Positions 1 through 11,734 of a stretch of DNA of 64,000 nucleotides are shown here, one piece after another; the stretch's first letter is position 1; every line of letters starts with the position of its first letter. The translations under genes and the position numbers were made by a program. The DNA is from Adiantum capillus-veneris (taxonomy: Eukaryota > Streptophyta > Polypodiopsida > Polypodiales > Pteridaceae). The notes under the pieces were generated by a model. The model worked only from the letters and a program-made list of their open reading frames with translations, searched no databases and was not told where the DNA came from. The stretch covers positions 74,837,912 through 74,901,911 of the forward strand of contig CM043963.1 of the NCBI GenBank assembly GCA_014529385.2, given 5' to 3'.

Positions 1-2
1 GG

Positions 3-143
3 GAGAGGCTCTTTGTAGGAGTGATCAACTTGGCTTATGTGCCAACACAGGACAACCTTGCAGATATTTTCACAAAGGCATTGTGTCGTGAGAAGTTCAA
101 AGCATTCCGCAAAGCTTTGGGCTTACTCCCCTTTGTGGACTGA
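3..143 (+). pseudogene. Copia pol 3' end (RNase H C-terminus), cut by window edge
   Basis: This is the last 46 codons of a Ty1/copia polyprotein, ending in TGA at 141-143. The reading frame contains YVPTQDNLADIFTKAL, the motif that closes the RNase H domain of plant copia elements, followed by a basic stretch and LGLLPFVD. No stop interrupts the visible part. The upstream RT and RNase H lie outside the window. It is followed by an LTR-like block at about 218-446, the usual order for a copia 3' end. The call rests on the motif, which is diagnostic of the superfamily. Whether the whole element is intact cannot be seen. Confidence 0.85.
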
Positions 144-217
144 TCATGTCCTTAGGGCATGGCACTTCCCTTTACTCATGTGCCAACTCTTGTAAACCGC
201 ATCACTCAGGGGGTTTT

Positions 218-446
218 TGTTATCATATACATGTGGTAGTTATGTGTGTGAACACACTTAGGACCGTCGGGGCATTTTTTTCCTCTTTAGGAGGTTTTTC
301 CCCCCGTGCATTGTATATACGCCCATTCATTTTAGGGCTATCCATCTTTCCATTGCACACTTAGTAATATACTCTCTCTGTTGTGTGCCTTGAGCTTCCT
401 TCGTCTTCTCCAAGCTGTGTGTTTTCTTGCATCCCTAATTCCAACA
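218..446 (+). repeat. Candidate 3' LTR of the copia element ending at 143
   Basis: The block starts TGTTATC just after a G-rich run at 209-213 and ends TTCCAACA, so its termini are TGTT and AACA as in many LTRs. It lies 75 bp downstream of the copia stop codon. No partner LTR is in the window, so both ends are inferred. The true start could be nearby instead, for example at the TGTGTG near 243. Confidence 0.35.
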
Positions 447-1790
447 ATCACATGGGATTCAACATGGTCTAGGAACTCAAGGAGTTTAGTTTAGCCAGTG
501 TGGATTAAGGATAATGAGGGTCCCTTTCACTCACATCGCACTGTGTTCATAGTTACCTCCACATATAAGTACATCTCGTACTTATAGGATGTTATTTTTC
601 GGACATCCTTATTTGAGACATATTCCACATGTGGAGAATATGAGTCTCTGGGATTGACACTAGCGCCCATTATTTCCATTACGTATCGCGACCAAGTCCT
701 TAGGTGCTGGTCAAATCCGTTTATTAGACCATTTTGAGCACATTATATCAGGAACAATTTCAACGGCCAGAAATTGTTGGATAATTAGTAAGACTTGTTC
801 AGGTTACAAGTATTGTTAAACAACTTTAACGGAGTGTTGTTTATATATGTAGCAAAGTTATGTTCTGTATATGAGCTAGTTCATTTGGTACCTAGATGTG
901 ATAGGATTTTCACAATCTATTATAGTCCAAATAACTTAGCCCAGTTTTCATGTGGATATTATTTAGTTTTTTCCCCGTGAGCTGTGAGCATAACATTAGC
1001 CATAAACATTGGCAAGTATGGTTATGGATATGCACGATCGGTGCTAAATGCATGTACACTAGGTGTTATGGGTCCTAATGTTTAACAAAGGCTAATTTGG
1101 AGCAACATGCATATAGATGACATTAGTAGCTTCTAGAGAATTTCACACTATATGTATGCGATTGCTTGTAGATCTACCAATCACCAATAGAGATCATGGG
1201 TCAGTTTGGGTGCTTGTAGATTAGTTCACTACAGTTAGCCAAGATGGTTGTTCCTAAATTTTTTGATTACTCATTAATAATGCATGGAATTGTGATCCTT
1301 GTTTACCACTCCTTTTGTAGGACTGTCTGTAAAAGGTGGGGAAACAAACCTCAATATTGTCCGTTATCCAAAGAGGATAGGTAGTTTCCACATGTTAATC
1401 TTGTGCTAAAAGATATGCTAAGCATGTACGTTAACACTAAGCAACCTAATTAGAAAGATTATCTCTCTACTTAGAGTTTGCTTATCATGAGACAAAGTTG
1501 GTTGTGACTAAGTTTAGCCTCTTCCTTTTTGAATCAAGTTCTCAACCTTGAACAACCGATTATGGTGGGGTTGTTTACTAATGGAGAATGATATTAAGTC
1601 AAGGACTTATATTTTGTTGATGAGTTACGTTAGCCAGTTCTTTTCATGGAAATTGCAAAGAGGTTGTCTTTTTAGATACATCTTACTTGTGATAACTCAT
1701 TTAGCATACTCAAGTGAGTTCTAAATGGAATTTATACGCTATGTTGGCACATATGGGCCGGTTATCCATGATGGTTGCAAGGGACACAAA
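447..1790. other. Stretch with no recognisable gene
   Basis: AT-rich sequence with only short ORFs that carry no recognised motif on either strand. It may be decayed LTR or leader sequence, but I see no primer site, polypurine tract or coding domain to support that. Confidence 0.5.
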
Positions 1791-1794
1791 TGTG

Positions 1795-1968
1795 GAAAAT
1801 CAAGATGTTCTGCTTGATTTCATTGAACATCCTACTGAACCATGTATCGATCAAATAGATAGTTGACTGAGTAAGGGATTCCACTGTCGAAAACCTTAGA
1901 GTTCTTACAAAGACATCACCACTTTTATTTTCGAGGACAAAAAAAACGCTTCTCCAAGGGGAGAGTAA
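1795..1968 (+). pseudogene. Decayed gypsy pol 3' tail ending in a polypurine tract
   Basis: The block ends in a purine-rich tract, CCAAGGGGAGAGTAA, directly before an LTR-like TGTCAGG at 1969. The preceding TTCGAGGACAAAAAAAACG resembles the FEDEN-type end of plant chromovirus polyproteins just before the polypurine tract. The reading frame is broken by stops. The assignment rests on the layout of tract plus LTR start and on loose resemblance, so it is tentative. Confidence 0.35.
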
Positions 1969-2140
1969 TGTCAGGCCAAGGGTAAGACTAGACAAGCTAA
2001 GGGCCAAGACTCGCATGCGATCAAGGGGTACCATATTTAGTAGGCTATGAGCTTATATATAGTGAGGATGGGTAGCGAGTTGTATGTATTAGTCCCTGCG
2101 GTCTTAGAGATGACCTAAAAACACCTATCCAAGAATTTGA
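1969..2140 (+). repeat. LTR-like block starting TGTCAGGCC
   Basis: It begins TGTCAGGCCAAGGGTA immediately after a polypurine tract. A very similar start, TGTCATGCCAAGGGTA, occurs at 40054, where the block is followed by a Met-type primer binding site. This suggests both belong to one LTR family. The right end is not defined. Confidence 0.4.
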
Positions 2141-2204
2141 TTCCAAAACTTCAGCTACAACTAGATTATCGTTATGGTTACAAAAAAAATACTTCTATTT
2201 GGAT

Positions 2205-3545
2205 GTGTGGGGCTTCAGAAAATGGTAGTGTAAAGCAATAGGATTGTATCTTAGATCAGGATGTAAACAATGCGGATTATGTGCCTGAACCTTTCCTGAA
2301 TATTTGTTTGAGCCATTTGAGTGGTCTTAAATATTGGTCACCATGGATATTTGTGTGAACAAATCCACACCCACCTTATTTTGTTACAAAGAGAAATATG
2401 ACATTATTCCTCTCCAAGTGGTAACCATTGTGCTGTCAACGATCTGCATGTTTTCTTTGACCATCACTATGATGTTATGGATGAATTAAAAGAGGAAACA
2501 CTTACAATACAAGAGTTTGACTCAAAGAAAGAGCACATAAGAATAAAGGTACTACTACGAGAAGGAGAAAAAAAATAATGCAACCAACATCATAGGCGAC
2601 AAGAGAGCTACAGAAAACCGAGAGATTGAATTGCACAAAAACAAAGCCGTACCAAATATCAAACAACAAAATATAGTTTTTGATGGTGGTTAAGGCAAAA
2701 GGTTGTATTAAGGACAAAATCACCGATACATACCCTATCTATGAAAAAGAAAAAAAAGATTGAAACGAAATGAAAAGCTAAAAAAACAACCAAATCAAAA
2801 GAAAAGAAACTTACCATGAAAAAAATGGAAAGAAAATCTAAATATCAAGAATTGAAAGGAACCCTGAGAGAAGTTTGGACCACTAAGATGAAGTCAAAAA
2901 GCAACAAAGGTGATGAGGCTATGAGTGTTCAATCATACTATAAGGAGTATACCCTACAAGAAAGAAGAATCATCATGGAACAACTCATGAGATAGCTAGA
3001 GGGCCAGGAAAATCTTATGAAGGACCGGAGTATGCAAAGAAGATTGACCTAGCAGGGCCAAGATATACAGCCATTGACTTGTGTCAAAAACAAGAAGAAA
3101 TTCTCATCATGACATTAAAAGAATATAGGGATATCTTTGCATGGTCCTACAAAGATCTCAAGGGAGTACATCCTGAAATTTGTCAGCTTTCGATACCCAT
3201 GAGAGATGATGCTAAGCCTAATAGACAAAGACCCTATACATCTAGAAAGAACTTTGCTAAAAAGATAAAGGAAGATATTAAAAAGCTCAAGTAAAAGTTA
3301 GCTATGAGATTGAGCACACAGTTTGGGTATCTTTGATCGTTGTGTTACTAAAGAAAAATGAGAAGCTATGAGTGTGTGTCAACCTTAAAAATGTGGATAC
3401 ATTGACCATAAGAGATAAATATCCTTTTCCTATCACCGATCATGTGCTATAAAGAGTGGAAATCATCTTAGGAGTTTTATGGATGCAAGCAGTTTGAGAT
3501 TGGCAGGATGAAACTCTAAAGTACTACCTCAAGGTTAAAGCGTAT
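2205..3545 (+). pseudogene. Decayed Ty3/gypsy fragment related to gypsy A (PR-RT linker and RT N-terminus)
   Basis: Several short frames match the element at 12781-25040 in the same order. Near 2212, MCGASENGSVKQ and the following DYVPEPFL correspond to the linker after the first protease. Near 2825-2900, KSKYQELKGTLREVWTT matches the region upstream of RT. At 3115-3294 the frame reads YRDIFAWSYKDLKGVHPEI and RQRPYTS, the conserved N-terminus of gypsy reverse transcriptase. Decayed matches to the next RT block run to about 3450. There are many stops and shifts and no catalytic YxDD region, because the copy jumps from RT to the W-motif tail. It is a dead, internally deleted relative of gypsy A. 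Confidence 0.75.
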
Positions 3546-3649
3546 ATTACACCTTGGCCAAACAGACCACGTTTGGAATGTACAGTCTCACTCAGAAGAA
3601 TCAGAGCCAAATTCAACTATCCAACCAAAACAATCTGCAAGCATCCTTG

Positions 3650-4085
3650 GGAGAAAGGTTAAGCAAGTTTGGATAAAGAAGTCAATCGTGAAAACCAAAC
3701 CACAACACATATGGATACCCAAAGCCATGCTTTCTAATTCGTCTTCCAACTCAATCGAGCCAAGCTTCTAGGTAGCCAGAACACCTAAACGTAAGCCAAA
3801 ACAAGGGAGGAAATCTAAATAGCAACTCAATGCTTCATCGAGCTCACCAAAGTACAAATGGATTCTCCAATTCTAATCGGAGAAATCAACAACCGTCAAA
3901 GAACCAACATCGCAATGGAACCAAAACAATCAAACCGCCAACCATCTCCAAAGTCTCCAAAACCAACCTTTAAGTGGATAACCAAAGCTAGGCCAAGCCA
4001 AATCAACAACCAACCCATCGTACTCAGCAAACCAACCATAAAAAAACGTGCGATTAGTATTCCAAAACTTTTGTCTTGAAAACAC
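3650..4085 (+). pseudogene. Decayed W-x-P-K tail of the same gypsy copy
   Basis: Broken frames carry repeated Trp motifs spaced by basic, Ser/Pro-rich sequence: QVWIKKS near 3667, HIWIPKAM near 3710, YKWILQ near 3853 and FKWITKAR near 3970. This is the pattern seen downstream of the second protease in gypsy A and in both B copies. It directly follows the RT fragment, so RT to integrase is missing here. The reading frame is interrupted by several stops. Confidence 0.55.
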
Positions 4086-4692
4086 AATCTAAATGAAACC
4101 TCACCATCAAAAACCATTGAACAGTCTATTCAGTACCCATATCTTGCACATCATAGTGTTAGCCAATGCATCTATTCCATAAGCATGATATGGCTACATT
4201 CTACGGCCTTGCATAGACATGTTGTTCGCGTCCATGCATATTGCACAAACCTTCATCGGGAACGACTCGGAGTGGGAAGGGGCAAGGTGGTACATACATA
4301 CTGTATGTGGCGTATATGTACATATTGTACGGTGTTTTGTACATGAAATTTTTTTACGTATGTAAAAATACGTACTCTTATAAAAAAACCACAAAGCATT
4401 AAATTCTCTAGGACATTTTCAATAAAAAACAAGAGAGAAGCGAACAACTTATAGAGATATTCAAAGACATGTTTTACAAGACAACCACATACTGTGTAAC
4501 TACTGCAAGAGACTTCAAAGTTAAGACGACATTAACATGAATATCAAAGCTCAAATGAGATTTGAAACAACAACAACAATGAACACACCAATACTAAAAA
4601 CATCAAATTACAAAGTACCATAGGTGATAGCCTACAAGGCCTAGGTCATAACAAAAGGCTCATCCTAGAGCGTACAAATGTCATAACCCATC

Positions 4693-6330
4693 CTCAAAAA
4701 TCATCATCAGATGATAATGAAGACTCTGCTGAAGAGAGCAAGTTCCCATCCGTTAGGACATTTCGCTCTTCGTCGTACTCTGGCTCTACCATCACAGACA
4801 CCTGTGCCTGATGTAGACCATCCTCTACTGCATTTGTCAAAGCCTCAATGAGACGAACATCCTCATTTGCCCGTTTTCGAGAAGAACAAACATGAAGCTT
4901 CCCTTTACGAATGCTCTCCCTTCAAGCACTATCTGGGTATGGAGTCTGCTCACGTAGAGGAATATCCAAAGGTTGTGCGCGTGACCTCATGACACGCCGA
5001 TCAACACTGTCAAACTCCCTGTGAAGCAGCCTAATAATCTCCTCCTGCTCATTTTTGATCTACAGCTCCACCTTGTCCCATAGCACTAGGATTTGCCACC
5101 ATCTTTAGGCGTGTTAGGTTTGTCTATTGAAAATCAAGAAAATATTTTTTAGTATGTACTAATTACTCAATGGTCGAGTGTATCATGATTCATGATTCAA
5201 TCATTCATGTGAAAATTAAAAGTGGACCTGCTTGGGTGTTCCCAAAGCGTGGTAGGCTCGCACAAGACTCATATTTGCTCGGCAGTAGACTAACTTCTCT
5301 AGTTGAGAAGTGCTGAGACAATTGCGGATCTTTGTATGTATCAAGGATTAAGCACTCCAGTTGCACTTGCATGCATCAGCCAAGCAATCCTATAGAAATG
5401 AGTTTTGAGATTTCAAAATTTCACACTCGAGTCTTGGTTTAATATATGGCAATAGTAAGTACAAAAACTATAAGTCTCAAGATCTACCCAATTACCTATG
5501 AAAGTACTTGTAAAGCTAGATGTGTAAGCATTGGAAGACCTTGTCTCCCATAATTGTGCGACCATGTAAGAGGAAACTTGGTAGCCTCTCGCCTCAATAC
5601 CACAGCTCTAGCAAAGGATGGTCCTAGATTGTTCATGAAGCTGATCATCTCTGCATCAATCTCCAGTTGATCGTCAATGTCGTACATCATATTCATGTAA
5701 TCATCGAGCTTCAAGAGACTCCTCTCATGGAAAAGCTTTGGCATCTTGTAGAAAGGATGAAGCAATGCAGCCATTCCATGAATGGGAGGGGACGACTCAT
5801 GAAAGTCCATCTCTTTTCTACAATGGACAAGATGTCCTCTCGGTTGAAAATTTCAGCAATAAAACAAAGTTGAATTGGAAAATTCAAATGACAACAAGAA
5901 GATTTGCAAAAAAAGCAATAATCAATTTCCAAAGACAAGTACTACTAGTCCTGTTTCAAAGACTTGCACTCTGTAATGTGTCTCTTCATCTCCATGAAGA
6001 GATGATAGACTAAGCCCAATGTAGAGTCCTCCATGTGTGTGGCTCGTAGGAGCACATACACTAGCTGCAATGCCACTGTCAAACTCTGAACATGTGTCCA
6101 AAAGGACTCATCAAGCACTCGTCGCTGTATGTATTTAGTGGGCTCCGTCTGAGAGTGGTACATCAATCTCCACTTTGGGTCCACGACTGCCTGAAGAAGT
6201 GCATCCCTCAATTTGAAGAGTCGCTGTAACACTAAATACATATAAGCAAACTTGTTCTTCGAGGGCCGCACCATGTCAAGTGTGTTGTGGCTCCTAAAGG
6301 TAGCTAAAGTCAAGACAATGCGCATCACAT
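4693..6330 (-). pseudogene. hAT-superfamily transposase (DUF659/hAT type), broken
   Basis: The minus-strand protein begins in the catalytic half of a plant hAT transposase at about 6330. It runs through MVRPSKNKFAYMYLVLQRL and LVYHLFMEMKRHI, then EIFNREDILSIVEKRW near 5850, then SSPPIHGMAALLHPFYK and SFMNNLGPSFARAV in 5810-5496. It ends with the hAT dimerisation block, seen as ACKCNWS near 5360 and KIRNxLSTSQLEKLVY near 5310. An acidic C-terminal tail stops near 4693. A likely intron lies between about 5490 and 5390. Stops and frame changes near 5940 and 5810 break the gene. The N-terminal BED finger was not found and no terminal inverted repeats were located. Such proteins cut and paste DNA in the nucleus. 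Confidence 0.75.
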
Positions 6331-6990
6331 GGAGTCCAAGAAATCGGAGGGTAAGCTGCCTCGAGCATTATGGTAACTCAAGAAATGCCAAAGAATGCTT
6401 CAAAGATAAGCCAAAATTTTCATGGAGCTTAGAGGGTTCAAACATACTCCAATTGGGGTAAAAGTCAACAGAGAGCTGAAATTTGGGCACTTATTCAATC
6501 CCAAATCATCATATGGGCAAAAAAGTCAAACAGATTCATCACCATCAAAGATCAAAGATGCCAACCAAAACCAGATATAGCAAAGTCTGACCAAATTGGG
6601 CCTAACCTTAAAAGTTTAGTCATTTGAACTTTAAAACCCTTGTCAAAATGCAAAATTTCACCAAGTCTGAGAAAATTTCTAAAAGGTGGCTTAAATATTC
6701 AACCATTGATCCAAATTCAAAAAGAAGTGAACCATAGCACCCCCAAAGCATGCTTTACCATATGGTATCATAAAAATTCTCATATGTGTTCCATTATTGA
6801 TAGCGATCCATGACCCTTAGAGCCAAATTTGACATGTAACCATATGACCTAGTGCCTGTAGTTATCCTAGATGCATTGGTGAAGTTTGGTCAAGTTTGAA
6901 CTTGTTTTGATCAAGTCATGCTCATTTTTCATTTTATGGTCAAGGTTGTGTTTTTTCAAGTTTCTTGACAAATTTTTGGCCAACTTCAAG
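6331..6990. other. Stretch with no recognisable gene
   Basis: AT-rich sequence upstream of the hAT fragment, with no domain-bearing frame on either strand and no LTR, primer-site or tract signals that I could recognise. Confidence 0.5.
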
Positions 6991-6996
6991 AGCTAA

Positions 6997-8135
6997 TTGA
7001 ATGATTTTCTGATGCTAGAATGCCTCGACAAAGACCTAGAAAGAAGTGGGACCCCCCCCCCCCTCCGCCCCCAAGTGGTGGAGATCTCACCCAACAAGGA
7101 AGTGCACATTTTAGAAGAAGAGCTCTCCAAGATATTGGCCAACATTTTCATTGGAAGATTCCAAGTAGTCGATGGCACCAAGGTCAAGCCAACCATCGTT
7201 CCTAAAGAGCTATGGACGTTGCACCAACAAAAAAAAGCGCTCGAAGGATCAAGGTGTCTATAGATGGAAACTTTTTCCAGATTACCTCCATGGGGCACAG
7301 ACTTCCAGAGAGCCCATGAGCTAATGAGCTCTATACACTATAATGGAGAGGCAACTTTGACCGACAAAGATAAGAAAACAGTCAAGGTTCGGAACACCAC
7401 CGACCTTATAAACCAAGCACGTCACCTTCCTCCTCGCAATCACAATCTATTGCTGAAGACAAAGGCCATTGACAATGACAAGGCCTTTGTCAAGTAGCAA
7501 GGTCACAAGTTCACATACAACAACTTGGTATACTCTGAGACAAAGATGCCATTGCGACTGATCTCCCAGCACCTAAAAATACAAAAGTCACCAAGGTATA
7601 TAGAGCCAAACCTGCACATTGTAGTCTTCATGGCAATGGGGTTGGAAGAGCAAAGGGTGGTCCATTATGACTTAGAGAATTATATACTATAGAAGCAAAT
7701 CTCAAAAGCAACGAAAGAAACAAGACCTATATGAACATAGGGTGTTTGCTTACCAGAATATCATAGCAAGCCCTTGGAATGATAGATCAACTATAATCGA
7801 TGGATCCTTAGCTCGATCTACTTCACAAGTTTAAACATGCGGTCTGGACGGTAGGAGGTCCTTCATCTGCACTTGGCATGAGAAAGACAAGGTCATGGCT
7901 CCAAGAAGGAGGCACTAGACAGTGAGGAAATAGAGATAGATAGAGAACTCAACGATGAAATACAGCCCAAAAATAGAGATATGCCATCTAAGTTCCAAAC
8001 AACAGCAAATGAGGATGAAGATGAAGAGGAGGATATCTATGTACCTCTAGTGCAAGTTAAGCGCACACCCAAAGAAAAAATCCATGTAATGCAAACTCAA
8101 AGATCAATGAAAGAGGCCTAAAGACTCAGTGAGGA
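6997..8135 (+). pseudogene. Unrecognised decayed coding region
   Basis: From about 7030 to 7690 one frame stays protein-like through a few stops, with segments such as EISPNKEVHILEEELSKI and LPPWGTDFQRAHELMS. From about 7890 to 8120 an acidic, Lys/Glu-rich stretch follows, including NEDEDEEEDIYVPLVQ. I do not recognise the family. The long near-open frame, the acidic linker and nearby gypsy fragments suggest a retroelement gag or extra-ORF remnant. A decayed host gene is equally possible. The run of ten C residues at 7051-7060 suggests replication slippage within the frame. Confidence 0.35.
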
Positions 8136-8604
8136 AAGATGCAAGAAAATTACGAAAGAAAAAAAGAAGACTCCTCCTTCTCTTTGTCTTCAAGACCTTG
8201 ATATCCTATATCGGTTTGTTCTTGAGTTGTGTCTTGCTTCTCTGATTCTTCTTTGGCTTCTCCAGTAAGTGGTGGTGTGGTTGGCTTGGGGGAGAGGGGT
8301 GGTACTATTTGTGTGTGGATCTCTAGAGGTTCCACACTCGTCTCCTCCCTTGGCAGTTCATCATTATCTTTCTCCGAGCCTTTGGGGACTCATCAGGTGA
8401 TTCTAGATCATCAATTTTTACCTTTTGGACTCCTCTTGAGCTCTCTATTGAGCCCTCCTCTTTAAGACCTTGCGGATATGTTGCCGCATGGAGCCAACAA
8501 GCTCCACTGCATCCGTAATTGTCCTCATTTTGTATTGCTTGAACTTCTCAAGCCGTTCTACTTTGCGTTATTTGAGAGGGTTGTTCAATTCTTCCTCATC
8601 TTCA

Positions 8605-9095
8605 TTATTTGCATACTCAATATCAGATTCATCCAGAGCAACAAGAGTCTGCCAAGCAACAAGAACCTGACAAGGACAAAGAAAATGAAAAGATGGAGCA
8701 TGCTCCGCCTATAGAGCAAGAGAAAGCTCAACAAAAGGAGTTACCAAAAGAGAAAGAGATGGAAGCTGGTACCTCTCAACACGAATCACATCAGAAAGAG
8801 GCCCAGTACCGTTGTGCTCTTGAGCTAGGATCAAAGATGGTAAAAGGCTCGTCCAGGAGTTCAATATGGATGAACATCTAGAGCACATTAAGTTGAAATT
8901 CTAGTGTCAAAAATCCATAACCAGCCTATAGGAGTTGGATGTGCGAGATGCCAAAGCAGAAGCACATACATTGAAAGAAGCAAAACAAAGGCTCCAACAA
9001 CAAATTGAAGCGCTACAAGACAACCATATCAAGCTAAAAGAAGGTTTGAAGAGAGAAAAGAAAGATGCACATACTACTATCAAGAGGCTTAGACA
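8605..9095 (+). pseudogene. Decayed Glu/Lys-rich coiled-coil coding sequence
   Basis: An open stretch at 8609-8881 encodes a Gln/Glu/Lys-rich segment (KEKEMEAGTSQHESHQ). After a stop, another frame at about 8930-9090 reads AEAHTLKEAKQRLQQQIEAL with heptad-like spacing, consistent with a coiled coil. No catalytic domain is visible. It lies between the unrecognised coding at 7.0-8.1 kb and a gypsy RNase H fragment on the other strand. It is probably the interior of a decayed transposable element. Confidence 0.35.
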
Positions 9096-9254
9096 TACAA
9101 TGTGGTAGATATCCCGCTACAGGTAGAACAAAAAGGCTGTAAGAGGAATTGGAGAAGGAGCAGCAAAAGAACGCGAATCTCGAGGAGTCATACAATGTGG
9201 TCAAGAACACACACACACATCCTGACTTCAACATCAAAAGCTCCAGTTGCAGTA

Positions 9255-9655
9255 TTAGAAGAGTTGAAAGCAGTCAAAGAAGAAAGCATAAACCATAATG
9301 GTCATCACCAATTCAATTTTAGAAAAATCTCTTTCATGAGGAGTCTTCACTCTGCTAGCATAATGAACAGGCTTCATATACTGAGATTCTTTTTCTTTTT
9401 GCAACAACATGGCCCCAATGGCATCATCTCCCATTGATAGGTTAGCATAAAACTCCTTTTCCCAGTCAGGAGCTTGCATAATAGGTAACGTACTCAAAAC
9501 CTCTTTAACTTTGTCAAAAACATTGTCACAGTCACGAGACCACTCCAAGGGATCATTCTGAACTGTTTGCTGTAATGGATACAATAGCTGTGATGCCAAA
9601 GGTATGAAACGAGATAGATATTTAACCTTCTATATGAAAGTGATCAATTGTCTGG
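9255..9655 (-). pseudogene. Ty3/gypsy RT-RNase H junction fragment
   Basis: The minus-strand frame starts near 9650 with YLSRFIPLASQLLYPLQ, the connection between RT and RNase H. It continues through WSRDCDNVFDKVKEVL, then LPIMQAPDWEKEF, then AIGAMLLQKEKE and PVHYASR, the usual gypsy RNase H order. The segment that normally carries the first catalytic Asp reads ANLSMGDD, so the site is not conserved. The frame is then lost at about 9255. It is an isolated fragment with no other gypsy domain adjoining it. Confidence 0.7.
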
Positions 9656-9660
9656 TATCT

Positions 9661-10400
9661 TTTGGAGATGACAATAACAACAAAGCCTCCACTTTCTCCA
9701 GTTACAGTTTGTATCATCTGCAAACAGAGGGTATTCTGGTTTCACGGGATGTAGTGTTTGTGGAAGATTCTGTTCACAAACTTTCAACAATGTTTTGCAG
9801 CAGAGATTTGACCGTGTTAAAAGTAAATTTTCAGCTTGGTTCCTACTACCCGTATTGAAAACATCGTGCCCTACAACTTTCCAGTTGAAAGTTTAACCAA
9901 ATTCCACACCGATTTTGTTGTACATTTGGCACACTGCCTGCAGGTTGAGAGTAGTCAGCTATAGATTTTACATATATGTTTTAACATGCAAAAACAACCC
10001 GTTTCATGCCCATTCCTACGACTCTTGATCAATTTTTTTTTATATGTATAACTTTGCAAAAGGAAGTTTCTGCAAATTTTGAACGGTGTGAGAGATATCG
10101 GCTGACCAACTGTAGGCAATTCAGGAAGTTACAAATTGATATGCAGACAATGTTTGTGTATTGTGGTGATTTAGAGTGCTGTTGGAGCTGATTTGCTACA
10201 TCCAGAGAGCTCAGATTGAGCTTGGTTGTTCTCTTATTTTGTGCATTTATGGCTTGCTCTTACTGAAGTGAGTGTGGGCTAAAAATTTCAGCAAAGCTAT
10301 GTGCATAAGTTGAGAACATTTTGTGAATTTATGCAGTTTTGTGGACTCTCATAATTTGAGATTAGATTCATAAGAGGTCGGCTCTCCCCCTTCATAAGAT
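9661..10400. other. Stretch with no recognisable gene
   Basis: No domain-bearing frame on either strand. At 10374-10398 a motif (GTCGGCTCTCCCCCTTCA) repeats part of the copia C LTR at 10409-10425, so this edge may be a partial LTR duplication. Confidence 0.45.
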
Positions 10401-10485
10401 TAGTACGTGTCGGCTCTCCCCCTTCAACCTGTGTGTGTGTGCCTGTGTAATCCTCTTCTGTTGTGCTCCTAGCTCCTCCCCTTCA
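10401..10485 (+). repeat. Truncated 5' LTR of copia C
   Basis: From AGTACGTGTC to CCCCTTCA this matches the last part of the 3' LTR at about 28177-28285. Both contain a CTCTCCxCCTTCAACCTGTG core and a GTGCTCCxAGCTCC end. It is followed two bases later by a Met-type primer binding site. The left part of the LTR, including its TG start, is missing. Confidence 0.7.
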
Positions 10486-10487
10486 TC

Positions 10488-10499
10488 TGGTATCAGAGC
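10488..10499 (+). promoter_or_regulatory. Primer binding site of copia C (initiator-Met tRNA type)
   Basis: TGGTATCAGAGC is the standard plant copia primer site, complementary to the 3' end of initiator methionine tRNA. It lies two bases after the LTR end and marks the start of minus-strand synthesis. Confidence 0.9.
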
Positions 10500-11734
10500 C
10501 ATCTCATTCCCAAAATTGTTTCCATGCGCGTGCACTTTCAAGAGTGCAAACAGGGTTTCAATTTTGGCATTGACAATTTCAGTTTTTTGAGAGCGTTTCC
10601 AGCAGGTGTCCTGCGGTTTTACCCCCCTTTTGGAGCCATTCGAGCCATCGAAAAGCTCATTCAAGCTATGGTTTAGGAGCTGAATTTTTCAGCCCTCTTT
10701 TGGTACTTTGTGCTGCAGAGCTTCCATAGCCATACAGGTACCATTGTTGCAATCTCTTCCATCTACGAGAGCCCACGGCTCCTTCGGGAGTATGTAGCCT
10801 CTTTCAGAGTGGCCTCATACACACACATAGAGTGGGATTTTGACGGCATTGTCTTCTGCGACTACAGATACAGGTACAGGTACAAGTACATATTCAAGTA
10901 CATGTACAGGTACAGGTATAGGTTCAATACAGGTACATGTACATAGAGCGACTTGGTTAGCTTTCTCTGTGCTTCTTGGCCTCGATCTCGGCTTCGGCTA
11001 TGGCATTGGCATCAACTCACAGGCTACAAGTTTTAGTGATTGAATACTCTGGTTCCAGTGGGAGCAGTTGTTTATGTGTACATGAATATGTTGGCACTTT
11101 TTGACAGTGTTTGAGCTCTTTTAAGAGCAATTTGACTCCCCGCAAGGATGTTTATTTACATGCACATGCTTTTGAAGCCTGTTTGAACATTGTGACAAAC
11201 TTGTATGTCTTTGTGGATACTACCATTGTACGCTGTTGTGGAACCATCTTTTGTGGAGCCATATTTTGGCTAGTACGAAAGTCCGACCAGTTTTGAGACT
11301 TGGTCTGAAAGATAGTCATTTTTGAGACTTGGCTATACGTTTTGCTGCATAACCTACATTGTTGAGGGTCGATAGCATGAGGTTTTCATTGAGCTGGGGT
11401 ATTCTCAAATGTGGAGATACCTTCGGTGATATAGGTACCTGGAGCATCCCTTACGAGACCTCACCATTGGACATGTATAGAGTGGTATAGGTGCTTTTGA
11501 TGCCAAGTTGGCGGTCTATGGTCATTTTGACAGTTTATGCATCTCAGTTGGTCTCTATACAATGTGCTTTTGAGAGGCATTACCCTCTTTTATTCTTTGC
11601 GAGTGACATACTTGGTCATTTTGTCTCGTATTTTGGTTGACATAGTCCCAAATACAAAGGAGACTTTGCCAAAAATTTCCCAGAATCTTTGGGTAGTTTT
11701 GTCACCATTTCTACTAGCAAAGACCGTGATGTTT
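10500..11734 (+). other. Untranslated leader of copia C
   Basis: About 1.2 kb lies between the primer site and the gag start, with no conserved frame. Positions 10866-10945 hold an imperfect GTACAG/GTACAT repeat. The part from about 11100 to 11720 matches, in reverse complement, 32760-33360, which shows that it belongs to the element and not to flanking DNA. Shared landmarks include GAGCTCTTTT, CCCCGCAAGGAT, GGGTCGATAGCATGAGG and GATACCTTCGGTGATATAGG. Confidence 0.7.
10866..10945 (+). repeat. Imperfect GTACAG/GTACAT hexamer repeat
   Basis: About a dozen copies of a six-base unit close to GTACAG, degenerating to GTACAT and GTATAG, lie inside the copia C leader. Confidence 0.75.
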